The translations under genes and the position numbers were made by a program. From Edaphochlamys debaryana (lineage: Eukaryota; Chlorophyta; Chlorophyceae; Chlamydomonadales): DNA of 64,000 nucleotides. Positions 31,201 through 42,800 of the stretch are shown in pieces; the first letter of the stretch is position 1; each line of letters starts with the position of its first letter. Where the stretch lies: contig JAEHOE010000110.1 of assembly GCA_016858145.1 (NCBI GenBank), forward strand, positions 1 through 64,000, given 5' to 3'. The notes under the pieces were generated by a model. The model had not been told where the DNA came from. It saw only the letters and a program-made list of their open reading frames with translations, and did not search any database.

Positions 31201-34200
31201 GGAGGCGGCCACGGCCAGGAGCGACTCCACCTGGGGGCACGAGAGGGAGCACGAAAGAGATTTGAGCTTTGGTGCTTTGCCTTGAGTAAATGAGTTACGT
31301 AGACCTCACTTCTTGGGCAGCACGCGCGTTCGGGAGCAAGGCAGCATGTTGAAAGTTATGAGGGAGCAGGGGTAGGAGCTGGGGTTGGGGCACCTAGCCC
31401 GAGGCAGGCCCCCTGCCGCACAGCGCACCAAGCGATCTAGTCAGGCCCCGACCCCCTGCTACGCACCTGATCGATTATGGGCAGCGGCGGGGCCGGGGCC
31501 GGGAGCGGAGCGAGGCTGGCCGCGCCCGGCTGAGGCCCCATGCCCGTGCCGCTGGCGGCACGTGGGGGGCAGAGCAGGCGCGCGCCTACTCCTGTGCCGA
31601 GCCGCAGCCCGCCGGGGATCTGCGCGCCGGCGAGCGTGCTGCCGCCGACGCCGCTGGCCGTTTCGTAGTCTTCGCCACAATCATTGGCAGCTGTAGACAA
31701 GCCGTCGCCTTCGGGCACGTGCTCTCTCGCCGCGCTCAGTGCGCCCCCGCCGCCGGTCGCAGCCCGAGAAATGCCCATGCCGATAATGGACTCTGCTCGC
31801 ACGTCGGCGGCGGAGCTCGACTCGCGCCGGTAAATGGCCTGCTGTTGCGCCGTGGTGTCGGTCGTGCGCGCGCCCTCCCAGGTGCCCGCCATAGAGGCCT
31901 TGCCGTGCCTGCAAACGTCGGCAGTCGGCGGCTCCAGGAGCAGCGCAGCAGGCTGCGGCGCGGCGGAGTCTGAGAGTACAAACATGAGAGCACGCTGCAG
32001 AGCGGTGAGCTCCTTGCCAGGCTGGCCAGTGGTGAAGCGGGCTGACGTGGGGGCGGAGGTGTGGAAGTCTTGGGTGCTGGTGGCGAGGCTGAGGGAGAAC
32101 TGAGAGGTGGCGCTGCCTTGGCGGGGCTGGACCTCCAGGTCGAAGCCTGGGCCCGGGTGGGCCCACTCGTCAGCCGCACCGCCTGAGCCGTCCCCCACAG
32201 CCCCCAGCTGCTTGAGCAGAGCGCCTGCCACGTCGGACTGGGGTGGGGTACAGGCAGGGGCAGGGGTATGGGCAGGGTCAAGGGTGCGTGGGATGGGGGG
32301 CCAGAATGGCGGGTTAAGGGGCCAGGTGTGGGCAATGTGTGCAACCCGCAAGGAACGCGTCTCGCATTTTCAATCCCCAATCCGGGTCCTCTCTGCGGAA
32401 ACCGTAACGCGGGAATGCCTGATCCCGTGCAGCCCATGTCCCCTCCCCCCTCCTCACGTCCAGGTTGGCTGCCTTGAGCTTGCCTCCCAGGTTGAAGGGC
32501 CGGTACACGTCCCTGTGGTGGTGAGTGGGATCAAGAGCACAGAGAAATGTCAGAAAACCATACCGTGGTCCCCTATCCTAGCCTCAGTTGCACGGCATCC
32601 GCCCCGCTCCCACCTGCCCTGGTGCAGCACGGTGCGCAGGAGCACCACGTCCCTCAGGTCCGGAGCCTCCCCCAGCAGCAGGCTCGACAGCACGCCAGAC
32701 AGCACGTCCGCAGGGGTGTCAGCTGGGAGGGGGATGGGAGCAGCACGGTGGGCGGTGTTGGTGTCATGCGGTTGAGCATAGCCATAGTAGGGGCCATTCA
32801 AACAACCCGGGCTCTCCTGAGAGCAGCCCTTCGCTTGACCACCAACTCCCCTGCCCTGCGCTCACCTCCGTCCACCTCCCGTGCGTGCTGCAGTGCGTCC
32901 TGCGCCTTGAGCCCGTCCAGCAGCTCCCGGGGCAGCAGCATGCGCAGGAGCATGCGGTTGCGCTGCCTGAGGGGGAGGAGGCCGGAAAGGAGCGTGGGAA
33001 AGCATGAAGGAGCATTGAGGTGGAAAGTCAAGGGATCATGGGGATGGAAGTGTCTGATGCCAGCTTTACACCCTTGCCCAGTTACACTTCGCAGCCGCCG
33101 AGACCCCTGTCCAACCACGTGTTGAGGAGCTGTACAACGTAGCAGACGACCCTACCTGGAAGCCAGCAGAGCGAAGAGCAGCAGTCCCGCTGCCGCCGAC
33201 GCAATCACCACCGCTGCGACAACTCCTCCTAACCACGAGGGCATCCAGCTGCCACTCTGGGGCGCTAGGCGCAAGACCCACTGCGGGCGGTTGATAGGAT
33301 TTGCGGGGGTTGCAGGACTTGCGGTTAGGGAAAGGAGGTAAGGCACGTACGGATTGCAGCCGACTTGAGCGAGCAAGGGGACTAGGTGCATCAGAGCACC
33401 CCCACCGCCGCGGCCCTTGCCACGGACAACTGCTTGGAGCCTTGGACCAAACGTTTACACGCCCGCCCGCGCCATCTAGAGCCAAATGCACACCAGCTCT
33501 TGCCCCTCGCAAGTACTTTAAACCTGCAACCCTAAGGCTAAGGGCAACCCACCTTTAAATTCAGGATGGGGATGGCCACCTCCACCGGCTGCCGCAGCCG
33601 CATCCCCGCGCCGCCCCCACTGCTGGCGATCACGGTGCCCTCCACCCTCCCGTTCGAGGGCGGGGCAAACAGCTCGAAATTGTAACCGTCGGCCGCAAAG
33701 GTCTCGAGCGGGGAGGCCTCGCCTGGTGCAGCGTTGGGTGGATCGTGATGAGGAAGGGAGGGAGGAAAGGGTTGGGAGCGAAATTAACGGACTTGAGCCT
33801 CCACGCTCAATCGGGAGTTGGGTCAGGAAGGCAAAGGCGCTCGCAGAATTGGGACACCACAAGAGACGTTGCAACAAGGGAACCCTCAAAATGAGTTGCG
33901 GTCATAACATCTGCATGGCAAGTTGCGCACACACCCGCACACCTGATGTCCCGTCGGAGGTATGGACGCGCCCAATTGCATTGAGCAGGATGGTCGACGC
34001 CGCGAACCCCCAGAAGCGTGTCCGCGTTACAGGGTCATAGCCGCAGGGCGCGCCACAGACGGGGTTGGGCGTGTCCGGCAATCCGAGGTCATCGTCCGGC
34101 CCGGAAACCGGAACCCGGATTGCAGTCCGGACCACAATAACGTACGCTGTGTTTGTGGGGGTGGGTGCGAAGTCCGCGAAGGGGCCGTCAACTGAGATGC

Positions 34201-35551
34201 CCGGTTGTGAGGCGCCGTACCGCACGGATGAGGATATTGGCTCGGGCACTACAGGGCGCGGAAGGGAGGAAGGGGCGGGCGGGTCGGAGGGACGGTGAGC
34301 GCGGCTCCCACCAACCACCCTCCCAAGCAGCCTAGCAACCGCCAACCGCCAGCTGGCGCCTGTACGCACGTGAGAAGAGGTCTGCGCCCATCAAGAACTC
34401 GTTGCCCCGGAGCGGCTCAATGAGGCGAATTACGCCCGCCGGGGAGAGCTGTATGCCCTGAAGGACCCCGTCGGGCGCCTACATGACACACACACAGGAC
34501 GGGGTGGGGCGGGGCGGGGGGGGGGGGCGGCGCGGGCAGCAGCGTCAGCGACACGGGGACTGAGGTCGCGACAGCCAGGTTCGTTGTTCGTCCTGAGCTC
34601 CAGCACGAGCCCATGAACAAGGCAGCAGCTCTCCCTGGCAGCCGTCTCCCCCTTCTGCACGAGTTCTCGCGCGCATGTTTGCCACCCTTACCACCCCGAA
34701 CACAGCTGCTATCTGCCTCATCCTGGCCCAGCACGACCGCACCATTGCAACTAAAGCAGGCGCCACTATGTCCCATATCTGGGCTGTGGTGTTGTAGCGC
34801 GGCGCCGCTACGACGAGCCCTGCCATAGCCTTGGTGGGCGCGATGGCGGTCGAGAGCTGCACGCCATACCAAGACGCTACCCCCAGAGCTAAGCTGCGGG
34901 CATGATCCTGCGGTGGGGGAGGGCGTAGGGCGACTCGGTGCTGTCGGGGGGTTGCTGGGGTGACGATAGACAACGGGGCGTAGTGCCGCTGTGTTGGCAT
35001 CGCATTTCGTTTCTGGAGTGCTGATGTGGCGTGCAGCACCTGTCACCACGCCATTTATCTGTCACCCGAACCCCGCCTTGCACGCGCCTGGTCGTTATTT
35101 GCTTCCCGTTGAGCAGCGTACCACACCGCCCACACTCCCACGCCGCACAGCACAGCGAAGACTAGTAGTGGCCACAAGAGGGTGGTTGGATTGCTGCGCA
35201 CGATAGCGGCTAAGCCCTGCGGGCACGCGGGCGAGAGGCCGGGGATGGGGTAGCAGCGCGGGACAGCGTGGGGGCGAGAGTTAGGATTGCGGCTGAAGAT
35301 TTGTGAGCTCCTCCTCACGACTACTTCCGACGGTAGCAGGAGTTATGGGGTCCCCGAAAGCGGCAAGTAATAAGCGGCGACGCGGGACGGCACATGCCGC
35401 TGGCTGGTCAGACATGGCAAGTTGTGCGGAGCACTCTGCAGAGCTGTGTGGAAGCGTTCACAATTAGCCTCACCTCAAACTGCTCCCTGGCAAAAAACGA
35501 AGCCGATAGTGGAGGGGGCCTCCCGCGCCTGCGCTTAACTTCGGTGCCCAT
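28231..35551 (-). CDS. Membrane-anchored CHASE-type cyclic nucleotide phosphodiesterase, copy A
   Basis: Seventeen exons in consistent phase give 1100 aa: 35474-35551, 35088-35216, 34743-34907, 34370-34478, 33943-34248, 33553-33722, 33156-33280, 32866-32966, 32614-32722, 32458-32512, 31467-32237, 30904-31230, 30581-30781, 30338-30456, 30025-30148, 29623-29796, 28231-28470. The start is the ATG at 35551. TM1 is at residues about 38-61 and TM2 at about 336-359. The loop between them resembles a CHASE ligand sensor (Ile-Glu-Pro-Leu-Arg-Gly-Asn-Glu...Asp-Leu-Phe, and Phe-Trp-Gly-Phe-Ala). Residues 360-706 are a cytosolic linker. The class I catalytic domain has Tyr-His-Asn-x2-His-Ala-x-Asp (His777, His781), His-Asp-x3-His-Pro-Gly (His818, Asp819, His822), Thr-Asp-Met-Lys-Gln-His-Phe and Lys-Ala-Ala-Asp-Leu (Asp970). 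It should hydrolyse cAMP and/or cGMP at a membrane. Confidence 0.95.
29326..29500 (+). repeat. Interspersed repeat block R2 inserted in the last intron of phosphodiesterase A
   Basis: Runs from CTCTTAATCACAAGCGATAG to GGGGGCTCAGCCCCAAAA and matches 62156-62328. Copy B lacks it at the same intron: the last intron is 1152 bases in A and 701 in B. It therefore inserted after the duplication, or was lost from B. Confidence 0.85.
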
Positions 35552-35828
35552 TCCTGCAGAGTAATCTAGTGGTTTATCTAAGGTATGCGAGTATGCTTGT
35601 CACCGCCTGGCAAGGTTCGTAGGCATCGTCGTGCCGTGTCCGCGTGTGTCCGCAGACGTCTTAATGCTATGGCTTCACAACGGAGGATTGTGAAGTCTTT
35701 CTGTAGGGAAAGAACTGGTTGGCTCCCAGACGGCCAAGCGCGAAATGGTGCGTGTGGGTTGAGCGCTGCCTGTAACTGTGAAAGCGCCAGAGCTACCAGA
35801 GCTAGCTTTGGCTACCAAAGCTCTGTTA

Positions 35829-35838
35829 AGTATAAACC
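35829..35838 (-). promoter_or_regulatory. Possible TATA-like element upstream of phosphodiesterase A
   Basis: On the gene strand the sequence reads GGTTTATACT, about 280 bases upstream of the ATG. The corresponding place upstream of copy B (48126-48134) reads TTTTATAAG. The surrounding stretch is conserved between the two copies. The site is suggested only by base composition and conservation. Confidence 0.3.
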
Positions 35839-35944
35839 GCTTTGAGAAAGCCCGGATGTCAGCGGGCACAAATCCACGTCCGTACGTCCAGGCTGACCCC
35901 TGCACGATAGTCAGGGGGGGGGCAGGAAGTGTAAATTTGTACAC

Positions 35945-36075
35945 CACGCTTCAATCGTGCACAGCTTGGCGAGAGGACGCCAAACCCGCTTTCAGGTTCC
36001 AAAACGGAGGTTTATTTGCAAAGTCATGGGCTCTCAAAGTTGGGAGGAGGGGTGGGCGGGGAGGGGGTCCCAAAC
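35945..36075 (+). repeat. Interspersed repeat, copy 1 (inverted relative to 49080-49205)
   Basis: Contains AACCCGCTTTCAGGTTCC, TTTATTTGCAAAGTCATGGG and CAAAGTTGGGAGG in order. The reverse complement of 49080-49205 contains the same blocks with small changes. It lies about 400 bases upstream of gene A; the other copy lies about 1.2 kb upstream of gene B. Confidence 0.75.
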
Positions 36076-37199
36076 TTTTGTCCAGCTCCCGTTCGAACTC
36101 TTGTTACAGCGGTCCGACGCAGCCCCACGGACTTCCCTGTGCGCGAACGCATGTCTCGAAGTAAGTCCTGACCCCTGGAGATGCCTGAGGACCACCGACA
36201 GCAGCTATGGTGGTCGAAGGGTGGTCCCGGGTGGCACATGTCTGCCATGTCCTTGCGCGGGACACCGCACGACCGCCGCTGCCGCCGCTTTCAGGTGTGC
36301 GCGTGTAATACACTGGCCATAGCTCGTCGTACAAGATGCCTAGGGCATGACTAGCGCGGATGCAAGTTACCGGAGAGTGGTGCATGGACGCGGGGATGGT
36401 CAATGGACAGGACCCAAGCCTCACCAACGCTCCCGCTTCACGCGCAAGGCTGTAGCGCACACGAAGTGCAGTCGATTGGCACAAAGGCAGAGGGGGGTGG
36501 GGGGGTCGGGGGGGTCGGAACTCTTGCGGGGTGGTGTATAGATCTTTAGGGAAGTGGTGCTACCCATGTCGCACATGTGGTCCCTCCCCGCCAGGGTGGG
36601 CTATCAGGTGCCCTGGGTGAGCACCACCGCCGATGAGCTTGATAGCACATATCACAACTGTAGGACCTCTATCACCGTTGGCAGTACCATAACCAGCGCC
36701 TATTCCACAGCTTGTACCATCTTGTACCCACAGGGCACGCACAGCCGCTGGCCACAACCTTGCACCGTCCGGTGCACCTTGAGCCGCACAGGCAGCGACC
36801 CACTGCCCAGATACGGAGTGTTTATTCATTCAACTTATCGCATGCCCCCTCTTGAACTCAACGGTGGAGCCAGGAACCCTCAGGCCTGCTCAGATGCATG
36901 CCAGCTAGCGCTCATGCATAGTACCTTGACAGCAGGCGCATTTGCAGCCCCCGACATGCCGCACTGGCTGAAAGAACAAAGGTGAAAGAACCAACACTGC
37001 CGGTAGCTCACAGGGCTCAGGAGTCCCAGTTCACAGACAGAACTAGCCCTTACCATCGTATGCCATGCGCAGCTACGCCGCCATCCGTACTCCCCGACTG
37101 CCTCCCGGAATACTGACAACCAGAGCTCCCGTCATGGGCGACGACAGCAAACCTCAATGTCCACCTCACGTGGTCTTGCGGACGGAGCTAAACATACAC

Positions 37200-38200
37200 C
37201 CCAGTGTCGGATGGTAGGGCCGCGGACAAGGGTGTCTGTCCTCCTCAGGACAGTGCTGCTATCTTCCTTTCGTTCTCGTGCAAGTTTCGATTCTGAGGGC
37301 TCTGCACGAAAGCGTTTTGGCAACTTTCGTGCAGGGGTCACGAAGGATTCTCTCCTGGAGACCCCATGTTTCGTGCCCATGTACCGAAGGTTTTGGCCCC
37401 TCCTGGCCCCCTTTCGGGCATGTGGGCCAAGCTGGGAAACACTTTCTGACAAGGTTTCCCTGACACAAGGGTTCACGGTGTCAGTTGCACACTCCCGGAG
37501 CGCTGAAACGCCAAGGAGATAGGGGTTTGCTTGACGGGGAACACTTTCCGACAAGGCTATCATGCTGACGCTGGACCGAACCGTGCCTCCAGTGTGCCCC
37601 CCGAGCGGGAAACACTTTCTGGAGCTAGGGTCGGTCCTGTAGCGGGGAACACTTTCTGACGAGGGGCCCTAGCGCAGGGCACGACTGTGGCAGCTGCAAG
37701 ATGGCCTCCCAACCCCTTGTAAAAAAACCGAAAGCCAACGAAAGCTAACTTTCGTGCACATGTACCGAAAGTCACGACCCCTGGAGGGGGTACTTTCGGT
37801 CACAGCCAAGAGCCAAGCCCCAGGAAGATAGCAGCACTGCCTCAGGACAGGGAAAAGGGCTGAGCCCCAAACCCCGCGAGGCCGGGCAGGACTGGGGCCG
37901 CGCATTCAAGCACTAGGCCCCACAGCGCACGGACTGAACCCACGCCGCCATAAGTTAGGAGCCTTCGCAACCCCGCAACGCCGGACTTGGCCGGTTGGGT
38001 TGGGTGCACAAACACATGCACCGCTTCGTTCAAAGGATCGAAAGAGAAGATGTCCGTCTCCCACCGCTACTGCCCACACGCCAGCCACCCGCTACACTCC
38101 TCACCTACACACCATAGAGATAAGGAAGCTAAAGCTTGGGCATTGCGGGCTAGGCGTGAATAGCATGTTTATGTGTGACACAGGCACGCCCCAAAAGGGC
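37200..38200 (+). repeat. Interspersed repeat R1+R2, copy 2, interrupted by a MITE
   Basis: Block R1 starts at about 37219 (GACAAGGGTGTCTGTCCTCC), is interrupted at 37251 by the hAT MITE, resumes at 37840 and continues to about 38100. A shortened block R2 follows (38116-38195, AGATAAGGAAGCTAAAGCTT onward). R2 has an internal deletion compared with 62156-62328. The whole block is absent from the equivalent flank of phosphodiesterase A (26500-26650). Confidence 0.85.
37251..37839. mobile_element. Non-autonomous hAT-type MITE, 589 bp, with 17-bp TIRs and 8-bp TSD
   Basis: The left end is CAGTGCTGCTATCTTCC (37251-37267) and the right end is its exact reverse complement (37823-37839). The flanking 8-base duplication CCTCAGGA is at 37243-37250 and 37840-37847. 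Removing the element restores the uninterrupted R1 repeat as seen at 61837 and 21388. An 8-bp target duplication with CAGTG ends is the hAT superfamily signature. No transposase is encoded. The interior holds four GGGAAACACTTTC-like units (about 37434, 37535, 37605, 37642) and several TTTCGTGCA or TGTACCGAAA units in both orientations, plausible transposase-binding repeats. Confidence 0.93.
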
Positions 38201-39890
38201 CCAGCCCCCTTGGGTCTATTCCCTTCAAGGTCTCTAGCCTTTCCATGCCACCACCAGCCCACTACACAGCCCGACAACTCCCCGGTTCCTTATTATGATG
38301 CTCGAAACGCGGGCTCCCATACTTGCGGGCTGCAGCTCGCCCAGCTGAGTGGGCGGGCTGGGCCCAAACACAGCCCGCCTCGATGACTCTAGCATCGCAT
38401 ATATGAGCGTACCGGTACGTACTTTGGAGACGGCTTTGAGGCGTCCTTATCCCCTGAACCGCACAAAATTGTTATTCTAGGATGACGCCGCGCACGCCCC
38501 CACAGTAAACGCGGACCTCGCCCATGTAAAACGGCGAGGGCGCTTGGCGGTTCAACAGAAATTGTAAAGCAGTAGCAAGATATGAAGTAGCCACCTGAGA
38601 GGACCAGCCAACTCCAAGACATGGGCGCGGCTCAACTGCAACCAACATGTCCTGATGACGTGTGGCAGTGCTCATCAAGAGGAGCAGTAAGACAACTTGG
38701 TGCCGCCTATGCGTCCATCAGCTTGTCCCAAAGGAGCTCGCGTCAACTTCAAACCTTTATGAGCAATAAGAAGGCCCTCCACCGCACCAATCAGCCGGCA
38801 ACACCCCAAACGGCGGTGAAACATGACAACTTGTTTTGTCCCATGAATGTCATCAGCATCGTAGCCCAGTGGACCCAGTGCATGCGACCCACAAAAACGG
38901 TGGTCGACGTACACCAAACACCGACCGCAGACCACATGGTCTTGGTAGCCTTACACTTTCGTAGACCAGCGCACCAAACAACTAGTTGGCAACTTTGGAC
39001 CCTTGACCCAAGCAAGGGCCGAGCTCTCCACCTGATACACCCTAGCTGGCACGCCGCCGCCCTATCTCTGCTGCCTGGTCCGGCTTAAGCGCCGGCCCAT
39101 GGACCGGTATGGCACAATGGCAGATAACCATATTCGTGTACAGCAGGCAGCATCAACCTGCTGCCTGCTTCAAGTGCTCCCATGCACTGGCTGTTCATGG
39201 GCCGATCAGCAGCCCATGGAAGCACCAGCCATACAACACATAATGTGGCCCAGGATACAGACCCCAGCATGCCGGCATAGCCGGGCACAGCTGCATAGCT
39301 CGCAGCCCACCTACTTGAGTATCACTCCGACCGCAAGCCCTGCCCTTGCGGCTTCTCAGATCAAGAATATCTTTTACGATGATGAACCCGCAAGGCAAGG
39401 ACATACACAGGCTGGGCCCCAGGCCCTAATTGTCCCTTTAAGTGAAGGCCTATTCGTGCGAGCCATTGCCGGTCCCGCATTACTTAGGCATGGTAGCTTG
39501 CGTCTTGCGGCGCCCACCCACCTCACCAACTCCAATCAGTGTTAAGATAAGCCTGCACGCAGCCACCTTACCAGAATTAAGTTGCATTATGCGCAGCCTC
39601 TCCCACTTACAAGTGGGTATAAAGCGGTAGGCTCGCTAGCAGAGGCCGAAATAGAGGTGATACGAACGCTATTAGAAGTGGTTTAGGGAGTCCGGTTTCA
39701 AGATCCCTCCAAAGGCCTTTGCCCATCGGTCCATCCATGCGCTTCGCCCTCTCAAGTAGGGAGGCGTCAGCAGGCTGTCGGCGCTCTCAGTCAGGAGGCC
39801 TACGCTGTAAGCGTCAAGCAACTGCCAGACCCGCAGGGCCACAGCTCGAAACAGGAAGCTCGTTTCCGTCACGTGCTCGCTTAGTCAGGC

Positions 39891-42800
39891 TTAGTCATGC
39901 GCTTCGATCACAACGACCGGCACTGGCATGACCGGCTCCCCTGACGTCTGCTTGGACGCGGAAACCTTAGGGAGGGGCACGGCCGAGGGCTGCCCCGACC
40001 CCGCCTGCTGCGCCTCCTGCACCTCCTTCCAGTGGGCGTAGTTGGCCTCGAAGCATGCCTGGATCGGCCGGGCGCCCGGGAAGGCCTCCCCAAGGGTCCG
40101 GATGAGTGGCAGCGCCACGAAGTCAAAAAATCCCACCTGGTGAGGGCGGAACGAGGGCGGGGAGGGGGCGGGCAGACGGCGGGGAGGTGGGTGGGAGCGA
40201 TGTTGTGAGCGGGGGAGCGCGAGATGCATGGACTGTGTGCGTGTGTGCGTAGATTACACGTTTCCGACCTCTCCATTGCTTCGTATAGTTTTCTATGATC
40301 TCAAAATGTTACATGGGCCGGAATGCGAGCGACGTCAGAGCACGTCGTGCGACGCGTGTAGTCGCAAGCTTTATGAGAATCCGTGTTTTCAGTGTAAGCC
40401 ATTAGGTGGGTGGGAGGTGGGCGGCGGGGAGGGGCTGTGCGTCGCGAGCATGCACCAAACCCGACCCCACAAACCCGCGTTTCCGACCTCCCTTTGCTTT
40501 CTATACATTAACTGTGGTCTATATTACTGATAGGGCCTACGCGACAGTTCCCTTCAACTGATCGGTGTTCGACATGTCCGCGACGTGTGTGCGAACGCAA
40601 GCTGTTCGCCTAACTTCGGCTGCTGTAAGCTACTATGGTAGGTATTATACTATAGGGATGGCCACAGGGCGAAACTCAGTCTCACTGCCCTTGACGTGCA
40701 AGTCGGCATGCTCGAGTGCCATGTCGCAAGCCGAAGCCATGAAGGGCGTGGCGAGGCTAGCGGAGGCACATGCTAGGCACGCTGTCCATGGCGTCCTTTG
40801 GGGACCACGCCGCCGTGGGCCACACACCGCAGCTCACCTGGCTCTTGCTGGCCCCCTGCTTGGAGCGGTCGAAGAGCGGGCTGATGGGCAGCCCCAGCGC
40901 CTTCTCCCTGTCTCCCTGCAGGAAGAACTCCTCCTCCAGGGCCGCCAGCCAGCGCTTGTGCACCTCCAGCTCCGAGCCCAGGTGGCCCAGGTCGGCGGCC
41001 TTGAGGCACATCTGAGAGGGGGGGGGGGCACAGAGGGCGGGGGGAGGGAAGACGCAGTGGAGAGAATGGGGAAGAGGGATTAGCCGACATAGGGCGGGAC
41101 GGGCCGGTCAGCGTACGCCGGCAACGTGGGGAGGGGCAACAGCGAGGACCGGGGGAGGCAGGCTGCGGAGGTGATCTCGTGTTGTGAAGCAGGTGGGCCA
41201 CCATCGGTCAGGGGCCCACGGACCGCCCTCGCGCCTCACCCATACACACACATGCACCCCCCCCAACCAACTTCCCGGTGGTATGTTAGCAAGCTTCGCA
41301 AGCTATGCCTCCCTGGCGTCGGCGCGATCCCGCTCAGCAACAAACACCCCCCCAACCCCCTTCTCTCCCCGCCATTGCGGTACCCCCACCTGCAGGCTGA
41401 GCAGCCGCTCGGTCTCGTCCAAGGGCAAGGGCCCGGTCAGTGCGGCGGCCCCGTTCCCCGCAGGCGCGTCGGCCGCAGCGTCAGCCGCCCCACCGCCGCC
41501 GGTGTTGCGTTCACTGCGAGTAGTCGAGGCAAGGAGGCGTCGTGGTCAGCTTATAATCAGCTGCAAAATGCAAGGTACATGTAAGGGAGCTTTCCACCAG
41601 GGCGCGAAAGCAAGCAAGCCAGGCGGGAGGAGCTTGTGGTGGGCTGCACGCCCAACCCGAAGGTGGGGGCGCCCAGGACGGGGAGGGTCGTTGCCCGCTG
41701 GAGAGCGCACCTTGGGCTCATCCCTCGCGACGTGCTCTCCCCTTCCTTCATGGGCCTCCGCACGGCCTTGTACTGCGCTATCATGGCGAAGTGCTGCTTC
41801 ATGTCAGTGCCCAGGACCAGGTCAATCACCTGGGGGAGGTGGGGGGGCAGAGGGGAGGGTGTTGACACCAGAGAGACGGCCAGGGGGTGTTGCTGCAACG
41901 CCCAGACCGTGTCATGCTCTCCACCACCGCCCTCCGCACGTGTGCCCACGCACCATCTTCCTCAGCGCCGACCGCTGCTCCTTGCTGAGTGGCGCCAGCG
42001 CGTCCAGCTCTGGCCGCTCCGCCAGCAGCGTGAAGGCGGCGGAGGCGTGGTGCGACTCCAGGGGGGAATTGTCGTTGTAACGCAGGGCCAGGGGCGCCGA
42101 GGTGGCCACCAGGAAGTCCCCGGTCAGGCCGGGGTGGCCCAGGTCGTGCACGATCTGGGGAGGGAAGGCGGAACGCGGAGGAGTCCCGGTGAGGAGGCAT
42201 GCAATAGGGCAGGGCAAGAGGGCTGAAAGTTTGTTTGTTGGTGAGCTCTACGCACTGCCCTGGCTGGTGAAACCGCTCACCGCCGCCATGTATGCCGCCA
42301 GCAGCCCCAGGGGGTCCAGGTAGTGGTCCGTCAGCCGGGTGCCCATCAGCAGCACGTGCAGCGAGCGCAGCACGTCCGCCGCGTGCGTGGCGTTGTGGTA
42401 GGGGTTGTCGGTGTAGCCCGCCTCGAGGGTGCGGAGCAGCCGGGCCAGGGTGGTGGGCTTGAGGCCGAAGCGGGACACCAGGCCCTCCTTGACGCACAGG
42501 AAGAACCCCAGGGTCGACAGCGCGTGGCCCCCCGAGGCCTCGGCCAGCTGGAACATGTTGAACTGCCACTGCCCCGGGGAGGCGGCCACGGCCAGGAGCG
42601 ACTCCACCTGGGGGCACGAGAGGGAGCACGGAAGAGATTTGAGCTTTGGTGCTTTGCCTTGAGTAGCTGAGTTACGTAGACCTCGCTTCTTGGGCGGCAC
42701 GCGCGTTCGGGAGCAAGGCAGCATGTTGGAAGTTATGAGGGAGCAGGGGTAGGAGCTGGGGTTGGGGCACCTAGCCCGAGGCAGGCCCCCTGCCGCACAG

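Larger units (their letters stand above)
26240..35890. repeat. Segmental duplication, unit 1
   Basis: Contains phosphodiesterase gene A plus about 2 kb of 3' flank and about 340 bases of 5' flank, all repeated in the same orientation at 36850-48180. The stop codons are 11,660 bases apart and the start codons 12,303 apart. Exons are strongly conserved and introns partly so. The 5' limit is marked by the shared GATGTCAGCGGGCACAAA stretch (35854 and 48149). Boundaries are approximate. Confidence 0.85.
35552..36849. other. Spacer between duplication units, no gene
   Basis: Holds the 5' flank of copy A up to about 35890, then a repeat also present inverted at 49080-49205 (here 35945-36075). Beyond it lies single-copy DNA with G-runs (36490-36520). 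Open frames are short and without motifs. Confidence 0.5.

Noticed and set aside
35055..35318. Start of phosphodiesterase A at 35318
   Set aside because: That frame opens with GTG and has no ATG. A better model splices an upstream ATG exon (35474-35551), conserved in copy B, to an acceptor at 35216.
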